Shown: positions 29,902-38,626 of the stretch, piece after piece
Position numbering within the stretch: position 1 is the stretch's first letter
Layout: the number at the start of each line of letters is the position of its first letter
Notes under the pieces: model-generated
What the model was told of the DNA's origin: nothing
Databases searched by the model: none
The model's input: only the letters and a program-made list of their open reading frames with translations
Source: Streptomyces flavidovirens DSM 40150
GTDB taxonomy: Bacteria; Actinomycetota; Actinomycetes; Streptomycetales; Streptomycetaceae
Direction of reading: 5' to 3'
DNA length: 64,000 bases
Assembly: GCF_000429085.1 (NCBI RefSeq)
Contig: NZ_AUBE01000006.1
Span: 124,001-188,000, forward strand
Made by a program: the position numbers and the translations under genes

Positions 29902-31019
29902 CCCGAGACCTCCCGGCAGGCGCGGTAGAAGTCCTTCCAGCCGTCCCGTTCGCGGACGACCGTTTCCAGGTACTCCTGCCAGATGACACGGTCCGCCGCC
30001 GGGTCGCGCACGACCGCCCCGAGGATGCCGGCCGCCACGTCGCCGGAGCGCAGTACTCCGTCCCCGAAGTGCGCGGCGAGGGCCAGACCTCCCGTGACGA
30101 CGGAGATCGCCTCGGCCGTCGACAGTGTCCCCGAGGGCGACTTGACCTTGGTGCGCCCGTCGGCGGTAACACCGGCACGCAGTTCACGGAAGACGGTGAC
30201 GACACGCCGGATCTCGTGGAACCCGTCGGGCGTGGCCGGCAGGTCGAGCGAGCGCCCGATCTGGTCGACGCGCCGGGCCACGATGTCGACCTCGGCTTCC
30301 GCCGTCTCGGGCAACGGCAGCACCACCGTGTTGAACCGGCGCCGCAGCGCGCTGGACAGGTCATTGACCCCGCGGTCGCGGTCGTTGGCGGTGGCGATGA
30401 GGTTGAAGCCGCGGACGGCCTGCTGCTCCTGCCCCAGCTCGGGGATGGGCAGCGTCTTTTCCGACAGGATCGTGATCAGCGTGTCCTGTACGTCGGCCGG
30501 GATGCGGGTGAGCTCCTCGACCCGCGCGGTCATGCCGTCGGCCATGGCCCGCATGACGGGGCTGGGCACGAGCGCGTCGCGGCTCGGCCCGTGCGCGAGC
30601 AGCCGGGCGTAGTTCCAGCCGTAGCGGATGGCTTCCTCGGGTGTCCCGGCCGTGCCCTGCACGAGCAGGGTCGAGTCACCGCTGACGGCCGCCGCGAGAT
30701 GCTCGGACACCCAGGTCTTGGCGGTGCCGGGCACACCGAGCAGCAGCAGTGCCCGGTCGGTGGCGAGCGTGGTCACGGCGACTTCGACGATCCGGCGCGG
30801 CCCCACGTACTTGGGCGTGATCACCGTGCCGTCGGGCAGCGTCCCGCCGAGCAGGTACGTCGCCACGGCCCACGGCGACAGCAGCCACCTGGCGGGCCGC
30901 GGACGGTCGTCGGCCGCGGCCAGCGCCTTGAGCTCGTCGGCGAAGGCGTCCTCGGCGTGCGGCCGCAGGGCCTCGCCGGTGTCCGCACTTGCGCCGGCCT
31001 TGGTTTCGGGCACGGTCAT
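29898..31019 (-). CDS. MoxR-type AAA+ ATPase
   Basis: 373 aa from ATG 31019, with GGAGGGGG just upstream. AAA+ chaperone-like ATPase: Walker A GVPGTAKT (~res 84-91), a Walker-B-like region around MTARVEELTRIPADVQDTLI, sensor 1 in FNLIATANDRDRG, arginine finger in ALRRRFNTVVLP, and a helical lid. MoxR ATPases act with VWA proteins in maturation or remodelling of target complexes (RavA-ViaA is the known example). It is the first gene of the operon with DUF5682-VWA, overlapping it by 4 bases. Its promoter carries a DNA-damage-type motif (separate entry). Confidence 0.92.
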   Translation of the reverse strand: MTVPETKAGASADTGEALRPHAEDAFADELKALAAADDRPRPARWLLSPWAVATYLLGGTLPDGTVITPKYVGPRRIVEVAVTTLATDRALLLLGVPGTAKTWVSEHLAAAVSGDSTLLVQGTAGTPEEAIRYGWNYARLLAHGPSRDALVPSPVMRAMADGMTARVEELTRIPADVQDTLITILSEKTLPIPELGQEQQAVRGFNLIATANDRDRGVNDLSSALRRRFNTVVLPLPETAEAEVDIVARRVDQIGRSLDLPATPDGFHEIRRVVTVFRELRAGVTADGRTKVKSPSGTLSTAEAISVVTGGLALAAHFGDGVLRSGDVAAGILGAVVRDPAADRVIWQEYLETVVRERDGWKDFYRACREVSG

Positions 31020-31053
31020 GGATCCCCCTCCAGATTTCCCGGATGTGGGATCC

Positions 31054-31076
31054 ACCGTGCACCACACCACTGACAA
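31054..31076 (-). promoter_or_regulatory. PafBC-type (RecA-independent) promoter for moxR operon
   Basis: On the minus strand: TTGTCAGTG-N8-CACGGT, against the consensus TTGTCRGTG-N8-TAnnnT (one mismatch, in the -10). The -10-like element ends 35 bases before the MoxR ATG, leaving room for the ribosome-binding site. The block GGCCGATTGTCAGTGG is identical to the one before the SWIM gene. Confidence 0.7.
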
Positions 31077-31121
31077 TCGGCCGTCGCCGCAGGTCAGGGC
31101 CCAATTGGTAGCCTGTGATCG

Positions 31122-31544
31122 CTACTTCACGATCGGGGAGACCGCGATGCAGCCGAGCAGGGCCTTCTCGCCCTTCGCTTCCTTGATCGTCTCGCCCTTG
31201 TAAACGACCTTGCAGGTCAGCTCGGCGGTGTTCTCAAAACCGATCGGTGAGACGGCGGGCGGCATGATGCCGCGCAGCGTGACGGTCTTCTTCCACGGCA
31301 GCGTGGGCTTCTTGACCGACTCCATCTTCGGGTCCATGGCCGTGCCCTTGCCACCCGCGAACTCGATGGACTCGACGCTCTTGCCCGTGACCTCGTACGT
31401 GACCTCGTACTTCTCGTCGATGGACTTGTCGACCTGATCGACGGCCTCGTCCTTCGCGGCTTCGGTCGCCTCGCAGGCGCCAAGGCCGAAGGTGAGACCG
31501 GTGACGGCGACAGCGCAGACTGCCGTACGGATGAAGCGGTTCAT
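31122..31544 (-). CDS. MmpS-like lipoprotein
   Basis: 140 aa from ATG 31544. The signal peptide ends in a lipobox (LGAC, Cys at residue 24), so it is a predicted membrane-anchored lipoprotein. The mature part has YEVTYEVTGKSVESIEF, LPWKKTV and a C-terminal LTCKVVYKGETIKEAKGEKA, a pattern like MmpS transport-accessory proteins of actinobacteria; two later cysteines may form a disulphide. No MmpL partner is nearby. It sits between the moxR operon and the SWIM gene, is transcribed leftward, and may be unrelated to that system. Confidence 0.75.
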   Translation of the reverse strand: MNRFIRTAVCAVAVTGLTFGLGACEATEAAKDEAVDQVDKSIDEKYEVTYEVTGKSVESIEFAGGKGTAMDPKMESVKKPTLPWKKTVTLRGIMPPAVSPIGFENTAELTCKVVYKGETIKEAKGEKALLGCIAVSPIVK

Positions 31545-31649
31545 GTGGGATCCCCCCGGATCTGGATGCAGGTAAGGGCTCGCACCCAATCGCAAAGGAT
31601 GAAGTCGAGTCAAGTCATGGCGATCCGCGAAACCGCAGGTGAAGGCCGA

Positions 31650-31672
31650 TTGTCAGTGGCGCCCCGTAGCGT
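31650..31672 (+). promoter_or_regulatory. PafBC-type (RecA-independent) promoter for SWIM gene
   Basis: TTGTCAGTG (31650-31658), 8 bases, then TAGCGT (31667-31672): an exact match to TTGTCRGTG-N8-TAnnnT. The start codon follows 7 bases after the -10, which predicts a leaderless transcript and explains why there is no ribosome-binding site. Confidence 0.82.
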
Positions 31673-31679
31673 CTTGCCC

Positions 31680-33020
31680 ATGAACCAGCAGGGGGTGCGC
31701 TGGACTGCGGAACAGGTGCTGGCCTTGGCTCCTGACGATGCGTCGCGCAAAACGGGAAGCAGGCTCGGCACGGCCGGGCCATGGTCGGAGACCGGGAGCA
31801 GCGGTTCGGGGGCGGTGTGGGGACTGTGCGAGGGCAGTGGCAGCACCCCGTACCGGACGGTGGTCGACACAACGGGCGCCAGCCCCGCCTACAAGTGCAG
31901 TTGCCCGAGCCGCAAGTTCCCCTGCAAGCACGCACTGGGGCTGCTGCTGCTCTGGGCCGCCGACGAGCCGGCCGTTCGGGACGCCGAGGTGCCGGGCTGG
32001 GCCCAGGAGTGGCTGGAGGCTCGCAGAAAGAAGGCAGACGAACCGGATACGTCCGCCAGGACGGCAGACCCCGAGGCGGCGAGGCGCAGGGCCGAGCAGC
32101 GCGCCGAGCGGATCACCATGGGGGCTTCGGAGCTGGAGCAGCGCCTGAGCGACCTGCTGCGCGGCGGTCTGGCCACCGCCGAGCAGACCGGTTACGGGCT
32201 GTGGGAGGAGACGGCCCGCCGCATGGTCGACGCCCAGGCGCCGGGGCTGGCCGCGCGGGTGAGGGACCTGGGCGCCGTACCGGCGTCGGGACCGGGCTGG
32301 CCGGGGCGGCTGCTGGAGGAGTGCGCGCTGCTGCACCTGCTGGACGCGGCCTGGCTGGCGCGCGACCGGCTGCCGGAGCCACTGGCCGCGACCGTGCGGA
32401 CCCGCGTCGGCCTGACCGCGTCCGCCGCCGGACCGCCGGTCCGGGACCGCTGGCTGGTGCTCTCCCAGCACGACACCGCGACCAGCAAACTCATCACGCG
32501 CCGCATATGGCTGTACGGCAGGGAGTCGAAACGCACGGCGCTGGTGCTGTCCTTCGGGGCCGGGGGCCGGGCCCCCGAAGTCGCGCTGCCCACGGGCCTG
32601 ATGTTCGACATGGAGCTCACCTTCTACCCGGGCGCCGGGCAGCCGAGGGCCGACGTGGGCGAACAACCGGCCCTCCCGGTCCCGATCGACGCCCCGCCGC
32701 CCGGCATCGGCCCCAACGAAGCGGTCCACGCCTACGGCAGGGCCTTGAGGGACGACCCATGGCTCGACTCCTGGCCAGTAACGCTCAGCCGCGTCATACC
32801 GACCCCCTCGGCCAACACCTGGCAACTCACCGACGAAGAAACCAACTTCGCTCTGCCCATCACTTCCACAGCCCTGTCCCGCCCCGGCCTGTGGAAGCTC
32901 GCCGCCCTCTCCGGTGGCAGCCCCGTCACGGTCTTCGGCGAGTGCGGCCACCAAGGCTTCACGCCGCTGACGGCCTGGTCCGACGACTCAACAGAAACCG
33001 TCCCGCTGACCGACCCCTGA
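31680..33020 (+). CDS. SWIM zinc-finger family protein
   Basis: 446 aa from ATG 31680. The N-terminal half holds a SWIM finger of the CxC-xn-CxH form (YKCSCPSRKFPCKHALGLLL, ~res 74-93), a zinc site that can bind DNA or protein. A coiled, Ala/Glu/Arg-rich segment (~res 115-160) follows, then a beta-rich C-terminal domain. SWIM proteins of this kind occur next to DUF5691, MoxR and VWA genes in many bacteria; function not established. It is followed after 16 bases by the DUF5691 gene, so they form an operon. The promoter shares its motif with the divergent moxR operon. Confidence 0.9.
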   Translation: MNQQGVRWTAEQVLALAPDDASRKTGSRLGTAGPWSETGSSGSGAVWGLCEGSGSTPYRTVVDTTGASPAYKCSCPSRKFPCKHALGLLLLWAADEPAVRDAEVPGWAQEWLEARRKKADEPDTSARTADPEAARRRAEQRAERITMGASELEQRLSDLLRGGLATAEQTGYGLWEETARRMVDAQAPGLAARVRDLGAVPASGPGWPGRLLEECALLHLLDAAWLARDRLPEPLAATVRTRVGLTASAAGPPVRDRWLVLSQHDTATSKLITRRIWLYGRESKRTALVLSFGAGGRAPEVALPTGLMFDMELTFYPGAGQPRADVGEQPALPVPIDAPPPGIGPNEAVHAYGRALRDDPWLDSWPVTLSRVIPTPSANTWQLTDEETNFALPITSTALSRPGLWKLAALSGGSPVTVFGECGHQGFTPLTAWSDDSTETVPLTDP

Positions 33021-33036
33021 CCGCACGGAGGGCCCG

Positions 33037-34896
33037 ATGACCAGCAGCACGCCAGCACCCCCGCAGCCCCACCACGCGCCCACCCCGGTCAGCTCCCCCC
33101 ACGCCACCACCCCCGCTCACCACCCAACGGTGCCGGGCGGGGACGTGTCGGGGCGCTCCCCGCAGGGCGTTGAACGCAACCACCGCCAACGAACCAACGC
33201 AGTACCCGAACGTTCGACGCCCGAGGAGACGCCCCGGCGCGGCACCGCCCCCGAAGCCACCGCACCCCCACCAGCACCAGCACCCGCACCCGCACCGGTC
33301 ACGTGGGAAGAGCTAGTCACCACCGCCCTGCTCGGCACCGACCGCCGTACGCTGCCGCCCGCCGCCGCGGCGCCCGGCAAGGACGCCCCCGCCGCGCTGC
33401 TAGACGCCGCAGCGCGGCAGACCGTACGACGCAGGGCCGGCCTCCTCCCCGCGCGTGCCGCCACGCGCCCCACCCCCGCCCCGCACGACCCGCGCCCCCC
33501 ACTGCCCGCCGCAGCCCGCCACCGGCTCGCGCAGTTGCTGGCCGGCCGCTCCTCATCCCCCGCCGCCGGAGGCCGACGCGGCACCGCACCCGATCTCACG
33601 GAGCTGCTCCCCCAGTGGCTCGCCGCTGCAAACCGGCGCCGCTTCCAGGCGCCGCCGGCCCTGCTCCCCGCGCTGCTCGACGCCGCCCGCGCCCGCACCG
33701 ACCTACGGCCGCAGACCCTCGCCTTCGCCGGGCCGCGCGGCCTGTGGCTGGCCGGGCTGAACCCGGACTGGCGGTTCGCGCTGCGCGGCGCGTCCGGTGG
33801 AAGCGCACTGCCCGACCCCCACGACGCGGCAGCAGTGAAGAGCCTGTGGGAGGAGGGCCTGTTCGCGGAGCGCGTCGGCCTCCTCACCGCCGTCCGCGCC
33901 CAGGACCCCGCGGCCGCGCTCGCACTGCTCGCCGGCACCTGGCCCACCGAGCGCGCCGAGGACCGCCTGATGTTCCTCGATTCCCTGCGCTCCGGCCTGT
34001 CCGACGCCGACGAGCCGTTCCTGGAACAGGCGTTGTCGGACCGCAGCCGCAATGTACGGGCCACCGCCGCCGAGCTGCTGTCCGCGCTGCCGGGCTCCGC
34101 GCTGGCCGCGCGGATGGCGACGCGTGCCGCCAGCTGCGTCAGCCTGGACCGTTCCGGCCGCGCGACCGGCGGCGAGCGCATCGCCGTGGAGGCCCCGCAC
34201 GAATGCGACGCGGACATGCAGCGCGACGGCGTGTCGCCCAAACCGCCGGGGGGCCGGGGTGAGCGGTCCTGGTGGCTGGGCCAGTTGGTCGAGTCCGCAC
34301 CGTTGCGCACGTGGCCGCACCGGCTGGGCGACCGTACGCCGCAGGAGATCGTCGCCCTGCCCGTGGACGACGACTGGAAGGAGGAGCTGCACGCCGCCTG
34401 GTGCCGCGCGGCGACACGGCAGCGGGACGCCACGTGGGCCTGCGCGCTGCTCGGCGTGCCATCCGCCCCACCGGCGACCGGCCCCGGTACGTCGTCCCTT
34501 GCCGAGCGCGCGAAGCTGCTGGCCACGCTGCCGGACGACGAACGGGCGGAGTGGGTGGCCGCGTTCGTCGCGGCGCACGGCCTCTCCGAGGCGTTCCAGC
34601 TGCTCGGGGTGTGCACCGTGCCCTGGGCGGAGCCGCTCGGCCGCGCGGTGGTCGACGCACTGGACATCGCGCGGGACGCGGGGAGCTACCCGTGGAGCTT
34701 CAGCGGAGTCATGGGGCTGGCGGAGCGCTGCCTGGACCCCGGCGAGGCGGACCGCCTCCAGATACTCACGACGACGCCGGACGAGCAGGAGGACGCGTCG
34801 CCCGGCGCGGCCGGCTATTGGTCGGAGGCCTTCCAGCGCCTGGTCGGCACGCTCCGCCTCAGAGCGGCGATGCTGTCGGAGCTGTCGGAGAGCTAG
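33037..34896 (+). CDS. DUF5691 family protein with repeat-derived N-terminal insert
   Basis: 619 aa from ATG 33037, with GGAGG 6 bases upstream. The DUF5691 domain begins about residue 89 (TWEELVTTALLGTDRRTLPP), a largely alpha-helical, Ala/Leu/Arg-rich domain reminiscent of HEAT-like repeats. The first ~88 residues are not part of the family: residues ~24-76 are encoded by the 159-bp dispersed repeat also found in the gene at 20415. Second gene of the SWIM operon and part of the MoxR/DUF5682-VWA/SWIM/DUF5691 set. Confidence 0.88.
   Translation: MTSSTPAPPQPHHAPTPVSSPHATTPAHHPTVPGGDVSGRSPQGVERNHRQRTNAVPERSTPEETPRRGTAPEATAPPPAPAPAPAPVTWEELVTTALLGTDRRTLPPAAAAPGKDAPAALLDAAARQTVRRRAGLLPARAATRPTPAPHDPRPPLPAAARHRLAQLLAGRSSSPAAGGRRGTAPDLTELLPQWLAAANRRRFQAPPALLPALLDAARARTDLRPQTLAFAGPRGLWLAGLNPDWRFALRGASGGSALPDPHDAAAVKSLWEEGLFAERVGLLTAVRAQDPAAALALLAGTWPTERAEDRLMFLDSLRSGLSDADEPFLEQALSDRSRNVRATAAELLSALPGSALAARMATRAASCVSLDRSGRATGGERIAVEAPHECDADMQRDGVSPKPPGGRGERSWWLGQLVESAPLRTWPHRLGDRTPQEIVALPVDDDWKEELHAAWCRAATRQRDATWACALLGVPSAPPATGPGTSSLAERAKLLATLPDDERAEWVAAFVAAHGLSEAFQLLGVCTVPWAEPLGRAVVDALDIARDAGSYPWSFSGVMGLAERCLDPGEADRLQILTTTPDEQEDASPGAAGYWSEAFQRLVGTLRLRAAMLSELSES
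33106..33264 (+). repeat. Dispersed 159-bp repeat, copy 2 (in frame inside DUF5691 gene)
   Basis: Differs from copy 1 (20664-20822) at about four positions, and lacks the extra 33-bp unit at its left edge. It is in the same orientation and the same reading frame relative to the host gene. Confidence 0.9.
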
Positions 34897-34992
34897 ACCC
34901 TCGGCCTGGAGAGCTCCGGGTCCCGGCCCCAGGCCCAGCCGGAGCCCCGCTCCCCAACCCCAGCCAACGAGCCCCCAGCCCCCAGCCCCCGC

Positions 34993-35406
34993 TTACGCCT
35001 GCGCCGCCTGGCGGACGTGAGTGTTGACCCACTCCACGATCGACTGCGTCGTAGCGCCCGGCGTGAAGATCTCCGCGACACCCTTCTCCTTCAGCGGAGC
35101 GATGTCCGCCTCCGGGATGATGCCGCCGCCGAAGACCTTGATGTCCTCCGCATCGCGCTGCTTGAGCAGCTCGATGACCTTCACGAAGAGCGTGTTGTGC
35201 GCGCCCGAGAGGATGGACAGGCCGATGGCGTCGGCGTCCTCCTGAATGGCGGTGTCCACGATCTGCTCGGGCGTCTGGTGAAGGCCGGTGTAGATGACCT
35301 CCATGCCGGCGTCGCGCAGGGCCCGCGCGATGACCTTCGCCCCACGATCGTGTCCGTCGAGTCCCGGCTTGGCGACCACCACGCGGATCGGCCCGGTCAC
35401 ACCCAT
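34993..35406 (-). CDS. icmB: Isobutyryl-CoA mutase small (B12-binding) subunit
   Basis: Cobalamin-binding subunit of isobutyryl-CoA/n-butyryl-CoA mutase, which links valine and fatty-acid carbon in polyketide-producing actinomycetes. 137 aa from ATG 35406 (GGAGG 5 bases upstream). The B12 signature is complete: DGHDRG (axial histidine), the SIL turn in [10 protein letters not shown], and GG in [12 protein letters not shown]. Length and sequence fit Streptomyces IcmB rather than the longer methylmalonyl-CoA mutase. The large subunit (IcmA) is not in the window, as is usual in this genus. Monocistronic. Confidence 0.92.
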   Translation of the reverse strand: MGVTGPIRVVVAKPGLDGHDRGAKVIARALRDAGMEVIYTGLHQTPEQIVDTAIQEDADAIGLSILSGAHNTLFVKVIELLKQRDAEDIKVFGGGIIPEADIAPLKEKGVAEIFTPGATTQSIVEWVNTHVRQAAQA

Positions 35407-35767
35407 CACTGCCTCCATGTACCGACTGCGCCGTCATTGGCACGCGCCCCGCACCGATACGGACGGGGAAGTGAACGAACGTTATCGCCAGCATCCCGCA
35501 CCGGCCCGTTTCACGGTGGACAGGGAGGGGGAAATCACACATGGGACATGTTCGCCAAGCGTCGTTCCTGCCGCATCAGGCACTGCGGCGGCACCAGCCG
35601 CAGCCGGCCGGGACGACCGCGAGGGGAGCCGCGACGAGGTCGCCGTTCCACCGTGCCGTCAGCCGCGTGGCAGGGTGGAACGGCCCGCCGAGTTCTTCAG
35701 TACGGCACCCCATGAGGGCACACGGGGGACGGAGCCGCCTCCCAGCGTGCCGTTCGGGAGGTCGGCC
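35407..35767. other. Intergenic region, divergent icmB and lipase promoters
   Basis: 361 bases without a convincing gene; short frames lack ribosome-binding sites and family similarity. It should contain the icmB promoter (left) and the lipase promoter (right). A relatively AT-rich patch near 35470-35490 (GTGAACGAACGTTATCGCC) is the most promoter-like part. Confidence 0.5.
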
Positions 35768-36625
35768 ATGAGGCTCCTGCCCTACTTCTTTCCGCCTTTT
35801 CCGTGCCGGCTGCGTCCGTCGGCCGCGCTCCTGAGAGCCACCGCTCTGGAGTTCGCGATCCTGGCCGGGCACCTGGTCCTCTACCCGTCCGGCATCGCCC
35901 AGGAGCGCCGCCGGAGCGCGGGCGCGCTCCCCGGCCCGGAGCCCGTACCGCCCGAGACCGGGGCGACCCGGCTCCCCATCACCGGCCGGGACCGCCCGCC
36001 CGTCGTGCTGCTTCACGGTTTCGTCGACAACCGGTCGGTCTTCGTCGTGCTGCGCCGCTCCCTGGCCCGGCACGGCTGGCACCGGCTGGAATCCCTCAAC
36101 TACTCCCCGCTCACATGCGACATCCGCACAGCGGCCGAGCTGCTCGGCCGCCACGTGGAGGAGATCTGCGACCGTACGGGCCACCCCCGTGTGGACATCG
36201 TCGGCCACAGCCTCGGCGGCTTGATCGCCCGCTATTACGTGCAACGGCTGGGCGGAGACGTGCGCGTACGCACTCTGGTCACCCTAGGCACCCCGCATGG
36301 GGGCACCAGCGTGGCCCCGCCGATGAGCGCCCACCCCATCGTGCGCCAAATGCGGCCCGGATCCGACGTGATCGAGGAGCTGCGCAGGCCCGCGCCCTCC
36401 TGTCGTACGCGGTTCGTGAGTTTCTGGAGCGATCTCGACCAGCTCATGCTGCCGGCCGAAACCGCGTGCATCGACCACCCGGATCTCATCGCCCAGAACG
36501 TACGGGTGACAGGAATCGGCCACCTTGCCCTGCCCGTCCATCCGGCGGTCGCCGTCGGCATCCGGCAGGCACTCGAGGAGCAGGACGCGGCGGCGGGCTC
36601 CGCAGGCACGGCCTCGGTCGCCTGA
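35768..36625 (+). CDS. Alpha/beta-fold lipase/esterase
   Basis: 285 aa from ATG 35768 (GGGAGG 6 bases upstream). An N-terminal hydrophobic segment (LRATALEFAILAGHLVLYPS) may anchor or export the enzyme. The oxyanion-region motif PVVLLHGFVDNRSVF, nucleophile elbow GHSLGG (Ser ~res 146), an acid near SFWSDLDQLMLP and a C-terminal histidine in GIGHLALPVHP give a full catalytic triad. This resembles secreted lipases of the LipA/triacylglycerol class. It is followed by the M23 peptidase gene on the same strand, 226 bases away. Confidence 0.87.
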   Translation: MRLLPYFFPPFPCRLRPSAALLRATALEFAILAGHLVLYPSGIAQERRRSAGALPGPEPVPPETGATRLPITGRDRPPVVLLHGFVDNRSVFVVLRRSLARHGWHRLESLNYSPLTCDIRTAAELLGRHVEEICDRTGHPRVDIVGHSLGGLIARYYVQRLGGDVRVRTLVTLGTPHGGTSVAPPMSAHPIVRQMRPGSDVIEELRRPAPSCRTRFVSFWSDLDQLMLPAETACIDHPDLIAQNVRVTGIGHLALPVHPAVAVGIRQALEEQDAAAGSAGTASVA

Positions 36626-36851
36626 GACCCACTGAACCCAGGTCGAACATCCGTCGAACGCAGCACCAAAGCTGTGCCCGGCGTCCGCCAAAAGACGGCC
36701 GAATGCCCGTTTCCGGACCACGCAAAATCTGGCGAAGATTGTCGCCGTCCCATACCGCCGGGTACAGTCGCGCCACTGCTTAGCCTCTGGGGCCCCTCCC
36801 TGGGACCCCAGCCCCCACAGGTCCTGCATTGCCGAGGCGAGAGAGAAGTTG

Positions 36852-38483
36852 GTGGACGACCAGCACGCCCACGCCGGGTACGACGGCTACTCCACCGGCA
36901 GCTTTCAGACAGATCCCCTGTTCGGAGCCCTTCCCACCCAGGGAAGCCAGTACGAGGCAGGCCACAGCGGCCAGTACGACACCACCCAGTGGGGCGCCAC
37001 GGGCGGCCCTCAGACGGTCGGTTACGACGCGTACGGCACGCACCAGCAGTACGACGCCACCGGAGCGTGGCCCACGGCCGGCTATCAGACGGCGGCCGAA
37101 ATCCCGGCACAGTCCACCGGCCAGTGGGACTCCAACACCTGGAACCAGACAGGCCAGTTCGACACCAGCCACTTCACCACCGGCCAGCACGCAACGGGCC
37201 ATGTCACCGCCGGATTCGCCACCGGCCAGTACGAGACAGGCCAGTACGAAACAGCGCAGTTCACCCAGGCCGCCGACGCGACCGGGCAGTGGAGCACGAC
37301 GCCGGCCTACGACACCGGCGCCTACGACGCCACCGCCTGGAACTCCGGCCACACGAACGGCCACACGGACGGCCACACCGGCGTGTACGAGACCGTCCCA
37401 CCCCAGCAAGTCTTCTACGGGACAGCCGAGTTCCCGTCGGTCGACCTGGCCGAGGCCCCTGCGGCGTACGAGCCGAATGAAGGGCACCGGGAACCCCACG
37501 AAGCGCACGAGACGCACGAGGCGCCCGACAGCGTCGGCAACGGCCCCGGCGACACGCCCGGCGCCGAGCACGAATACGCCCCGGAGTACGCACCCGAACA
37601 CGAGCCTGAATCCGAGCCGGAACCCGACCCGGATCTCGAACACGCCCCCGCCGCCGCGACAGCGGCCACGGTCGCCGCGGCCGCCACCCCCGGCCCCCGC
37701 TCGGCCCGCCGCAACGCGGGCAACTCCGGCCGCGGCCGCCGCCGTACCCCCGCCAAGCGCTCCGCCCTCCTCACCGTCGCCGTCCCCTCCGCGTGCGTGA
37801 TGGGCGTGGCCGGCATCGCCGCTGCCTCGGTCGGCAGCGTCGGCGGCGGTGCGCAGGCCGAGGAGAAGAAGGACACCACCACGACGGCGTCAGCGGCCGA
37901 TCCCGGCTCGGTGAAGCCCGTCGCGGTCAACAACAAGCTCGACACCCAACTGGCCAACCTCAGTACGGACGCCGAGGACTTCGCCGACCGCGCCAGCCGG
38001 ACGCAGGAACGTATCGACCTCAGGGAGCGCCAGGCCGCCGAGAAGAAGCGCAGGGCCGAGGAGGCCGCCCGCAAGGAGGCCGCCCGCCCGAAGTTCGCGC
38101 TCCCGGTCCAGCAGCACGGTCTCAGTGCGTACTACGGCCAGGCCGGCGTCAACTGGATGTCCGTGCACTCCGGCATCGACTTCCCCGTGTCGTACGGCAC
38201 CCCGGTGATGGCCGCGACCGACGGCACGGTCCGCACGCAGTACAACACCGCCTACGGAAACATGGCGATAGTGACCGCTGCCGACGGTACGGAGACCTGG
38301 TACTGCCACCTCAGCAGCACCAAGATCCGCTCAGGCCCGGTCCAGGCCGGCGACGTCATCGCGTACGCGGGCAATTCCGGCAACTCCACGGGCCCGCACC
38401 TGCACTTCGAGGTGCGCCCCGGCGGTGGCTCGGCCATCGACCCCCTGCCCTGGTTCCGCAGTCACGGCCTCAGCCCGACCTGA
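36852..38483 (+). CDS. M23-family peptidoglycan metallopeptidase with long repeat N-terminus
   Basis: 543 aa from GTG 36852 (TTG 36849 is possible). Residues 1-~200 are Gln/Thr/Tyr/Gly-rich imperfect repeats (QTGQFDT, ATGQWST types), followed by an acidic segment, a basic patch and a single membrane helix (~res 300-323). A coiled coil (~355-410, rich in RAEEAARKEAARPK) leads to the peptidase domain, with the HSGIDF zinc motif, the second-shell YCHLS and the catalytic HLHFE. Cell-wall endopeptidase of the lysostaphin fold; the long cytoplasmic N-terminus is unusual and may link it to divisome or cytoskeletal proteins (inference). Confidence 0.9.
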   Translation: MDDQHAHAGYDGYSTGSFQTDPLFGALPTQGSQYEAGHSGQYDTTQWGATGGPQTVGYDAYGTHQQYDATGAWPTAGYQTAAEIPAQSTGQWDSNTWNQTGQFDTSHFTTGQHATGHVTAGFATGQYETGQYETAQFTQAADATGQWSTTPAYDTGAYDATAWNSGHTNGHTDGHTGVYETVPPQQVFYGTAEFPSVDLAEAPAAYEPNEGHREPHEAHETHEAPDSVGNGPGDTPGAEHEYAPEYAPEHEPESEPEPDPDLEHAPAAATAATVAAAATPGPRSARRNAGNSGRGRRRTPAKRSALLTVAVPSACVMGVAGIAAASVGSVGGGAQAEEKKDTTTTASAADPGSVKPVAVNNKLDTQLANLSTDAEDFADRASRTQERIDLRERQAAEKKRRAEEAARKEAARPKFALPVQQHGLSAYYGQAGVNWMSVHSGIDFPVSYGTPVMAATDGTVRTQYNTAYGNMAIVTAADGTETWYCHLSSTKIRSGPVQAGDVIAYAGNSGNSTGPHLHFEVRPGGGSAIDPLPWFRSHGLSPT

Positions 38484-38626
38484 TCCCAAGCTCCGAGTGC
38501 CCCCGGCTCCGGGGCACAAACCCGGAAGTGACGCGCCGACCCCGGAATGCGACGCGGAAGCCGCCGCGCCCGGAGCGACGGCCCCAGGTCGCGGCGGTGA
38601 AGGCTCGCGCCCTTCCGGGGCCGCCC

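Noticed and set aside
33089-33295. Minus-strand frames across both copies of the 159-bp repeat considered as a shared small gene
   Set aside because: Both host genes are strongly supported on the plus strand, and the minus frames lack ribosome-binding sites; the similarity is explained by DNA-level repeat identity.
36643-36659. TCGAAC-like words upstream of the M23 gene considered as an SOS (LexA) box
   Set aside because: The half-sites are in direct, not inverted, orientation (TCGAACATCCGTCGAA), so they do not form the LexA palindrome.
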